Positions 58,149-64,000 of a stretch of DNA of 64,000 nucleotides are shown here, one piece after another; position 1 is the stretch's first letter; each line of letters begins with the position of its first letter. The notes under the pieces are model-generated. The model saw only the letters and a program-made list of their open reading frames with translations, did no database searches and was not told where the DNA came from. The position numbers and the translations under genes were made by a program. The stretch comes from Nocardioides sp. Root140 (lineage in GTDB: Bacteria > Actinomycetota > Actinomycetes > Propionibacteriales > Nocardioidaceae): positions 725,722 to 789,721 of the forward strand of contig NZ_LMFI01000010.1 in NCBI RefSeq assembly GCF_001426745.1, given 5' to 3'.

Positions 58149-58167
58149 CCCTAGGCCAGACCTAGGG
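58149..58167. promoter_or_regulatory. Palindrome between catA and benA
   Basis: CCCTAGG-CCAGA-CCTAGGG, a perfect 7-bp inverted repeat, lies 103 bases before benA and 145 bases before catA in the 265-base divergent gap. It is a candidate operator for a benzoate or muconate regulator acting on both directions. No promoter hexamers could be assigned reliably. Confidence 0.5.
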
Positions 58168-58269
58168 CTTTGCCGGGTGTGGCTCCGCTCACGACCTGTC
58201 AGTGTCGAGGGACACCACCGCCCCACGGCACCTTCGTCCCCGGGGCATCCACCGATCCGGAGGAACCCC

Positions 58270-59652
58270 ATGAGCGAGACCTTGGCGCACGTGCGCGACA
58301 CCCTCTCCAACGCGGTCGTCGATGACCGTGAGGCCGGCATCTACCGGGCCAACCGGAGCATCTTCACCGACGAGGAGATCTTCGAGCTCGAGATGAAGCA
58401 CATCTTCGAGGGCAACTGGATCTACCTCGCCCACGAGAGCCAGGTGGCCGAGGCAGGTGACTACTTCACCACCTACATGGGCCGCCAGCCGGTCGTCATC
58501 ACCCGCGACAAGGACGGCGAGCTCCACCTCCTGATCAACGCCTGCGCGCACCGCGGCGCGATGATCTGCCGCAAGAAGACCGACAACCGCACCACACTGA
58601 CCTGCCCCTTCCACGGCTGGACCTTCCGCAACGATGGCAGCCTGCTCAAGGTGAAGGACCCCGACGGCGCCGGCTACCCCGAGACGTTCAACGTCAACGG
58701 CTCGCACAACATGACGAAGGTGCCGCGCTTCGAGAGCTACCGCGGCTTCCTCTTCGGCAGCCTGAACGACGACGTCAGCACGCTGGCCGAGCACCTGGGC
58801 GACACGACCAAGGTCATCGACATGCTCGTCGACCAGTCGCCCGAGGGCCTCGAGGTGCTGCGGGGCTCGTCGACGTACACCTATGACGGGAACTGGAAGG
58901 TCCAGGCCGAGAACGGCGCCGACGGCTACCACGTGACCGCGACGCACTGGAACTACGCGGCCACCACCTCACGCCGCGACACCGGCGAGTCCGCCAACGC
59001 GACGAAGACGCTGGACGCCGGCAGCTGGGGCAAGTCCGGCGGCGGCTACTGGTCCTACCCGAACGGCCACCTGTGCCTGTGGACCTGGGCCGGCAACCCG
59101 CAGGACCGACCGCTGTGGGACCAGATGGACGTGCTCAAGGAGAAGTACGGCGAGGCCAAGGGCGAGTTCATGGTGAAGGGCTCGCGCAACCTGTGCGTCT
59201 ACCCGAACGTCTACCTGATGGACCAGTTCTCCACCCAGATCCGGCACTTCCGCCCGATCTCGACCGACCATACCGAGGTCACGATCTACTGCATCGCCCC
59301 GAAGGGCGAGAGCAAGGAGTCGCGGGCCTGGCGGATCCGGCAGTACGAGGACTTCTTCAACGCGTCCGGCATGGCCACCCCCGACGACCTCGAGGAGTTC
59401 CGCTCCTGCCAGCTCACCTTCCAGGCCACCAAGGCACCGTGGAACGACATGAGCCGGGGCGCCGAACACTGGCTGACCGGCCCGGACGACGTCGCCAAGG
59501 CCCTCGACATGCCCGGCGTCATCTCGGCCGGGTTGAAGAACGAGGACGAGGGCCTCTATCCCGTGCAGCACGGCTACTGGCGCGACGTGATGGTCGCCGC
59601 CGTCGAGGCCGAGGAAGCCGCAGCCGCCCGACGTACCGCCGACCAGGCCTGA
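58270..59652 (+). CDS. benA: Benzoate 1,2-dioxygenase large (alpha) subunit
   Basis: 460-residue Rieske oxygenase alpha subunit. The Rieske [2Fe-2S] ligands are Cys92 and His94 (ACAHRGA) and Cys112 and His115 (CPFHGW); mononuclear iron ligands are His221 and His226 ([13 protein letters not shown]). The C-terminal half has the BenA/XylX pattern. It dihydroxylates benzoate to 1,6-dihydroxycyclohexa-2,4-diene-1-carboxylate. ATG at 58270 follows an AGGA 4 bases upstream; the longer frame covers the promoter gap. It is first of benA, benB and the benC-benD fusion. Confidence 0.95.
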   Translation: MSETLAHVRDTLSNAVVDDREAGIYRANRSIFTDEEIFELEMKHIFEGNWIYLAHESQVAEAGDYFTTYMGRQPVVITRDKDGELHLLINACAHRGAMICRKKTDNRTTLTCPFHGWTFRNDGSLLKVKDPDGAGYPETFNVNGSHNMTKVPRFESYRGFLFGSLNDDVSTLAEHLGDTTKVIDMLVDQSPEGLEVLRGSSTYTYDGNWKVQAENGADGYHVTATHWNYAATTSRRDTGESANATKTLDAGSWGKSGGGYWSYPNGHLCLWTWAGNPQDRPLWDQMDVLKEKYGEAKGEFMVKGSRNLCVYPNVYLMDQFSTQIRHFRPISTDHTEVTIYCIAPKGESKESRAWRIRQYEDFFNASGMATPDDLEEFRSCQLTFQATKAPWNDMSRGAEHWLTGPDDVAKALDMPGVISAGLKNEDEGLYPVQHGYWRDVMVAAVEAEEAAAARRTADQA

Positions 59653-59663
59653 GGAGCAACGCC

Positions 59664-60182
59664 ATGACCACCACCGACACCGAGGGCACGAAGCTCATCA
59701 CGCAGAACGCCATCGAGCAGTTCCTCTACCGCGAGGCGCGCTACCTCGACGACCGCGAGTTCGAGAAGTGGCTCGAGTGCTACGCCGACGACTGCGAGTA
59801 CTGGATGCCCGCGTGGGACGACAACGACAACCTCACCGAGGACCCGCAGACCGACATCTCGCTGATCTACTACGCCAACAAGGGCGGCCTCGAGGACCGC
59901 GTGTTCCGGATCCGCACCGAACGCTCCAGCGCGACGTCGATTCCCGAGCCGCGCACGAGCCACAACATCAGCAACGTCGAGGTCATCGAGCGCCGCGGCG
60001 ACATCGTCGACATCCGGTTCAACTGGCACACGATGTACTTCCGCTACAAGACGATCGACCCCTACTACGGGACCTCCTTCTACACGATCGACTTCTCCGG
60101 TGACCTGCCGTTGATCCGTCGCAAGACCGTGGTGCTGAAGAACGACTACATCCACCACGTGGTCGACGTCTACCACTTCTGA
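59664..60182 (+). CDS. benB: Benzoate 1,2-dioxygenase small (beta) subunit
   Basis: 172-residue structural beta subunit: QNAIEQFLYREARYLDDREFEKWLECYADDCEYWMPAW at the N-terminus, then SNVEVIERRGDIVDIRFNWHTMYFRYK. It assembles with BenA as an alpha3beta3 oxygenase. It starts 11 bases after benA, with GAGGAG 7 bases before the ATG, and ends 11 bases before the benC-benD gene. Confidence 0.95.
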   Translation: MTTTDTEGTKLITQNAIEQFLYREARYLDDREFEKWLECYADDCEYWMPAWDDNDNLTEDPQTDISLIYYANKGGLEDRVFRIRTERSSATSIPEPRTSHNISNVEVIERRGDIVDIRFNWHTMYFRYKTIDPYYGTSFYTIDFSGDLPLIRRKTVVLKNDYIHHVVDVYHF

Positions 60183-60193
60183 GAGGGAGCACC

Positions 60194-63016
60194 ATGAGCC
60201 ACCAGGTTGCCCTGAGCTTCGAGGACGGCGTCACCCGCTTCATCACCGTCGCGGACGACCAGACCGTCGCCGATGCGTCGTACCGCGCCCGCATCAACAT
60301 CCCGCTGGACTGCCGCGACGGCGCCTGCGGGACGTGCAAGGCGTTCTGCGAGTCCGGCGAGTACGACGGCGGCGCCTACATCGACGACGCGCTCACCGCC
60401 GACGAGGCCGCCAAGGGCTACGTGCTGCCGTGCAGCATGAAGGCGAAGTCCGACCTGGTGCTCCAGATCGCCAGCACCTCAGCGGTCGCCAAGACCAGCG
60501 CGGCGACGTACACCGCGACGCTGACGCAGTTCGAGAGGCTCTCCGAGAGCACGGTGTCGTTCACCTTGGAGACGCCCGAGCGGAGCAAGCTCGCGTTCCT
60601 GCCCGGGCAGTACGTCAACCTGGCCGTGCCGGGCACGAACGAGACGCGTTCCTACTCGTTCTCCAACGCCCCCGACGGCGAGGGGCTCACCTTCCTGGTC
60701 AAGCTCGCCCCCGGCGGCCTGATGTCGGAGCACCTCGCGAACAAGGCCGCGGTCGGCGACGAGATGACCTTCACCGGGCCGAACGGCAGCTTCTTCCTGC
60801 GAGAGGCCGACCGGCCGCTGCTGCTGCTCGCCGGCGGCACCGGGCTGGCGCCGATCCTGTCGATCCTGCGCAAGCTGCGCGACTGCGGCACCGAGCGCGC
60901 GGTGCACCTGGTGTACGGCGTCAGCAACGACACCGACCTCGTCGAGCTGGAGACGCTGGAGGAGCTGGCCGGCCAGATCCCGACGCTGACCTGGGGGCAC
61001 TGCGTCTCCGACCCGGAGACCAAGGCCGCCAACCAGGGCTACGTGATGAGCCTGATCGAGCCCGAGCACCTGCACGGCGGCGACGTCGCGGTCTACGTGT
61101 GCGGTCCGCCGCCCATGGTGGAGGCCGTGCGCACGCACTTCGCCGACGAGGGCGTCGAGCCGACCGGGTTCTACTACGAGAAGTTCGCGCTCTCCGGCAC
61201 GCCGACCGCGAAGGCGGCCGACCCTGCTCCGGTGGTCGAGGCGGTTCGTCCCTCGACTCCTCAGGAACCGTCTCGGGACCAGGCCGAGGATGCCGCTGGT
61301 TTCGAGACAGGCGCTGGCGCGCCTTCCTCAATTCCGCTGGTGGAGGAGGTTGCGCAGCAACCGTCTCGAAACCAGGCCGACGAATCCCTTGGTCTCGAGA
61401 CAGGCGCTGGCGCGCCTTCTTCAACCAGCGGACCGGCTGGCGCGTCGAATCGCCTTGCAGGGCAGGAGATCTTCCCGGCCCGCGAGGTGACCCCGCTCCA
61501 CGCGACCGCTGCTCGGCGTACGCCGGACGAGGAGGCCGCGACCGCGCGCAGCATCGCCGGCCGACAGGTCGCCAAGGTCGGCTCGGACGCCGCGCCGACC
61601 CCCTTCGAGGCCACCGACGACGAGGACCTGCTGGTCACCGGAGGGCGCGGCATCGCCAAGCAGGAGATGTTCGCCGCCCGCGAGATCGCCCCGCTGCACG
61701 AACCCGTGCAGGAGGTGCCGGCCGCGGCCGCCGCGCCCCCCGGCACCTACGAGATCGGCGAGGAGCACCCGTCGGTGCACGAGTCCGACGCCCTCTTCGA
61801 GGCGCGTGCCGCACTCGAGCTCGGCGCCCTCGAGCTGGTCATCGGGCGGCTCTCCTCACGCCAGGTCACCGGCTACCGGCTGCTCGCCGAGGCCACCGTG
61901 CCGTACGTCGAGGGCGACCGCTTCGTCGACGCCGCGGCGTACACCGAGACCAACGCAGCCTTCCACGACTACCTGTTCACGCTGACCGGCAACGAGCACC
62001 TGCTGCAGGCCTACCAGGCACTCGGGGTCCAGGGGCACATGGAGGACGTGCTCCGGCACGCCACCTGGTGCCACCCGAGCTGCACCCAGGACCACCTCGA
62101 CATCGTCGACGCCTTCGAGGCCGGCGACCGGGTGCGCGCCCGCGAGCTGATCACCGCGCACGCGGACCGCTCCAAGGAGACCACTCGACGCGCCATGGAC
62201 GAGGCCCGCACCCGGGCGCTGCCGAAGTTCATCACTCCGGGCCGCTTCGCCGGCAAGGTCGTGGTGATCACCGGGGCCGCCCAGGGCATCGGCGAGCGCA
62301 CTGCCCGCCGGGTCAGCGCCGAGGGCGGGTCCGTCGTGCTGGTTGACCGCTCCGACCTGGTCGGCGAGCTCGCCGCCGAGATCGGCAGCACCGCACGGCC
62401 GGCGCTCCCCGTCGTCGCCGACCTGGAGAGCTGGTCCGGCGCCGAATCCGTCGTCGCCGAGGCGCTGCGCCGCTTCGGCCGGATCGACGTGCTGATCAAC
62501 AACGTCGGCGGCGCGATCAACTTCAAGCCGTTCACCGAGTTCACCGACCAGGAGATCCGCGCCGAGCTCGACCGCTCGCTGCTGACCACGCTCTTCACCT
62601 GCCGCGCCGTGCTGCCCGGCATGGTGGAGCGCGGCCGTGGCGTGATCATCAACGTCTCGTCGGCAGCCACCCGCGGCATCCACCGGATCCCCTACTCGGC
62701 AGCGAAGGGCGGCATCAACGCGATCACCGCCTCCCTGGCCGTGGAGTACGCCGAGGCCGGCATCCGCGTCGCAGCCACCGCACCCGGTGGCACGGAAGCC
62801 CCACCGCGCCGCATCTCGCGCGGCACCCCGGAGGCCACGAACGAGCAGGAGCAGGCATGGTTCCAGGCGCACATCGACCAGACCCTCGACTCCTCGCTGA
62901 TGCGCCGCTACGGCACTCTGGACGAGCAGGCCGCAGCCATCACGTTCCTGGCCTCGGACGAGGCGTCGTACATCACCGGAAGCACGTTGCCTGTCGCCGG
63001 CGGCGACCTCGGCTGA
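60194..63016 (+). CDS. benCD: Fusion of benzoate dioxygenase reductase (BenC), an FCD domain and cis-diol dehydrogenase (BenD)
   Basis: 940 residues in one frame. Residues 1-95 are a plant-type ferredoxin (Cys40, Cys45, Cys48, Cys80); about 98-200 the FAD domain with RSYSFSN; about 205-330 the NAD domain (LLLAGGTGLAPILSILRKL, VYVCGPPPMVEAV). Residues 346-413 are a repeat-derived linker, then two similar phrases QEIFPAREVTPLH and QEMFAAREIAPLH. Residues 520-670 form an FCD domain like the effector half of FadR/GntR regulators (NAAFHDYLFTLTGN, then DHLDIVDAFEAGDRVRARELITAH), but there is no DNA-binding domain. Residues 684-940 are the SDR BenD (TGAAQGIG, YSAAK). No internal stop or frameshift was seen. 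Predicted roles: electron supply to BenAB and oxidation of the diol to catechol. Confidence 0.9.
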   Translation: MSHQVALSFEDGVTRFITVADDQTVADASYRARINIPLDCRDGACGTCKAFCESGEYDGGAYIDDALTADEAAKGYVLPCSMKAKSDLVLQIASTSAVAKTSAATYTATLTQFERLSESTVSFTLETPERSKLAFLPGQYVNLAVPGTNETRSYSFSNAPDGEGLTFLVKLAPGGLMSEHLANKAAVGDEMTFTGPNGSFFLREADRPLLLLAGGTGLAPILSILRKLRDCGTERAVHLVYGVSNDTDLVELETLEELAGQIPTLTWGHCVSDPETKAANQGYVMSLIEPEHLHGGDVAVYVCGPPPMVEAVRTHFADEGVEPTGFYYEKFALSGTPTAKAADPAPVVEAVRPSTPQEPSRDQAEDAAGFETGAGAPSSIPLVEEVAQQPSRNQADESLGLETGAGAPSSTSGPAGASNRLAGQEIFPAREVTPLHATAARRTPDEEAATARSIAGRQVAKVGSDAAPTPFEATDDEDLLVTGGRGIAKQEMFAAREIAPLHEPVQEVPAAAAAPPGTYEIGEEHPSVHESDALFEARAALELGALELVIGRLSSRQVTGYRLLAEATVPYVEGDRFVDAAAYTETNAAFHDYLFTLTGNEHLLQAYQALGVQGHMEDVLRHATWCHPSCTQDHLDIVDAFEAGDRVRARELITAHADRSKETTRRAMDEARTRALPKFITPGRFAGKVVVITGAAQGIGERTARRVSAEGGSVVLVDRSDLVGELAAEIGSTARPALPVVADLESWSGAESVVAEALRRFGRIDVLINNVGGAINFKPFTEFTDQEIRAELDRSLLTTLFTCRAVLPGMVERGRGVIINVSSAATRGIHRIPYSAAKGGINAITASLAVEYAEAGIRVAATAPGGTEAPPRRISRGTPEATNEQEQAWFQAHIDQTLDSSLMRRYGTLDEQAAAITFLASDEASYITGSTLPVAGGDLG
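61231..61432. repeat. Palindromic repeat elements in frame inside benCD
   Basis: Two related units (61231-61338 and 61339-61432), each beginning GGTGGTCGAG or GGTGGAGGAG and continuing through CCGTCTCGRRACC to GAGACAGGCGCTGGCGCGCC. Unit 2 has inverted ends: CCGCTGGTGGAGGAGG at its left against TTCTTCAACCAGCGG at its right. They belong to the same family as the intergenic element at 37541-37578 and encode the repetitive linker (QEPSRDQAEDAAGFETGAGAPSS-like) between BenC and the FCD domain. Confidence 0.8.
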
Positions 63017-63035
63017 GTCGGACTAGCGTGACGGG

Positions 63036-64000
63036 ATGATCTCTCATCTTCCGGGGCACGTGTTCGTCGGACGGGAGGCCGAGCTCGAGGCACTGGGCCG
63101 GTTGCTCACCGCCGATCCCGGCCGTCCGGCCATCGTCGTGGTCGAGGGTCCTGCCGGCAGTGGGAAGACCACGCTGGTCGACGAGTTCCTGGCCCGCCAG
63201 CCGGGGCTGACGGTCGCGCACGCCGGTGCCACGGCCTGGGAGTCCGGCCACCCGTACGCCGTACTCGAGCAGCTCGGGGTCAGTGTCGACCCGGACGCCG
63301 ACCCGGTCGTCGCGGCCCGCGCCCTCCTGCCCGAGCTCCGCGACCGTGCGGGTGACGGCCGGCTGATCGTGATGGTCGACGGTGCCGACAAGGCCGACGC
63401 CGGTTCGCTGATGGCACTGCACTCCGCCGCCCGCCGGTCCCCGACGACGGTGCGGGCGATCCTGACCGCACGGGGCCCGGTGCGTGCCGACCTGCCCGAC
63501 CTGAGGCGGTTGCACATCTCCGAGCTCGACCGCACCGAGGTGCGCCAGATCGCCCTCCAGGCGGGGGTGGCGCTCACCGACCGCGACGCGAAGGCCCTCC
63601 GCGACCACACCCGCGGGAACCCGGCCCTGGTCATCGAGCTGCTCACCGAGGCACCGGATGCCGTGTGGACCGACTGGCAGCAGCCCCTGCCCGCCACCCG
63701 ACGCCAGGTGACGGAGGTGCGCACACGACTCGAGGGTGCCCCGCCGTCCGCCCGCAGGTTGGTCGAGGCGGTCGCCGTGCTCGGCGACCGCTGCAGCGAG
63801 GGTGAGGCGACCCAGCTGGCCGAGGTCACCAACGACCCGGTCACCGCGCTCGACACCGCGGAGACGACCGGCCTGGTCCGGCGCGACCTGCAGCTGGGCG
63901 ACCACGTGCTCCGCTTCGCGGACCCGATGACCCGCTCCGCCGTGCTCGAGACGATGCCCGTGCGTCGTACCCACCGGCTGCACGGCAAGGCCGCCGACCT
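63036..64000 (+). CDS. LAL-type (large ATP-binding LuxR-like) regulator, 5' part
   Basis: 321 codons to the window edge without a stop. Residues 1-30 start HVFVGREAELEALGRLL, followed by Walker A VEGPAGSGKTTLVDEF near 40, a Walker B-like RLIVMVDGADKAD near 112, and DHTRGNPALVIELL typical of the AAA/NACHT-like domain of LAL (MalT-like) activators. The LuxR helix-turn-helix would lie at the missing C-terminus. It follows the ben genes in the same direction, 19 bases after the stop, which suggests a benzoate regulator; LuxR-family BenR proteins are known in corynebacteria. Incomplete at the right edge. Confidence 0.75.
   Translation, partial: MISHLPGHVFVGREAELEALGRLLTADPGRPAIVVVEGPAGSGKTTLVDEFLARQPGLTVAHAGATAWESGHPYAVLEQLGVSVDPDADPVVAARALLPELRDRAGDGRLIVMVDGADKADAGSLMALHSAARRSPTTVRAILTARGPVRADLPDLRRLHISELDRTEVRQIALQAGVALTDRDAKALRDHTRGNPALVIELLTEAPDAVWTDWQQPLPATRRQVTEVRTRLEGAPPSARRLVEAVAVLGDRCSEGEATQLAEVTNDPVTALDTAETTGLVRRDLQLGDHVLRFADPMTRSAVLETMPVRRTHRLHGKAAD

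Overview
The window is a high-GC actinobacterial chromosome segment. GTG and TTG starts, an mce operon and the order rpmG, HadA/HadB-like, murB, tRNA-Trp, secE, nusG, rplK, rplA, rplJ, rplL, rpoB, rpoC all point to an actinomycete. A Nocardioides-like member of the Propionibacteriales is my best guess; the species cannot be named from the sequence alone. I found no transposase, integrase, phage gene, rRNA or CRISPR array.

Layout. 1-13.7 kb is housekeeping and accessory genes: a DHFR-like reductase, a GNAT acetyltransferase, serC, then a seven-gene minus-strand operon (two-domain Nudix protein, hydroxyacid-oxoacid transhydrogenase, DUF1648 membrane protein, FAD/Fe-S D-2-hydroxyacid dehydrogenase, a 28-residue membrane peptide, a methyltransferase and a secreted anchored protein). 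Two tandem membrane acyltransferases and a PlsC-like acyltransferase follow. 13.7-39 kb is the transcription and translation core on the minus strand (secE, nusG, rplK, rplA, rplJ, rplL, rpoB, rpoC). Two insertions break it: a pair of LppX/LprG-like proteins between rplA and rplJ, and a complete ten-gene mce lipid-import operon plus its ATPase gene between rplL and rpoB. 39-47.8 kb holds an aspartate aminotransferase, a nucleoside deaminase, murB, two MaoC/Had-like dehydratases, rpmG, tRNA-Met, tRNA-Thr, an amidase, an LrgAB pair and two flavin-related genes.

47.8-64 kb is an aromatic catabolic island. Phenol is converted to catechol by a two-component FADH2 hydroxylase next to its own catechol 1,2-dioxygenase and an IclR regulator. 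Benzoate is converted to catechol by benAB and a BenC-BenD fusion. A second catechol 1,2-dioxygenase sits with catC. The lower beta-ketoadipate steps are pcaD, pcaI, pcaJ and pcaF under a divergent LysR regulator. Muconate cycloisomerase (catB) is the only missing step between catechol and central metabolism. A LAL-type regulator runs off the right edge.

The most unusual features are: (i) BenC, an FCD ligand-binding domain and BenD in one 940-residue protein; (ii) a palindromic intergenic repeat family that also lies in frame inside that protein as its linker; (iii) sequence-distinct inverted repeats in four of the convergent intergenic gaps; (iv) a 110-bp tandem array beside catC; (v) an Mce-associated protein with a J-like domain lacking HPD.
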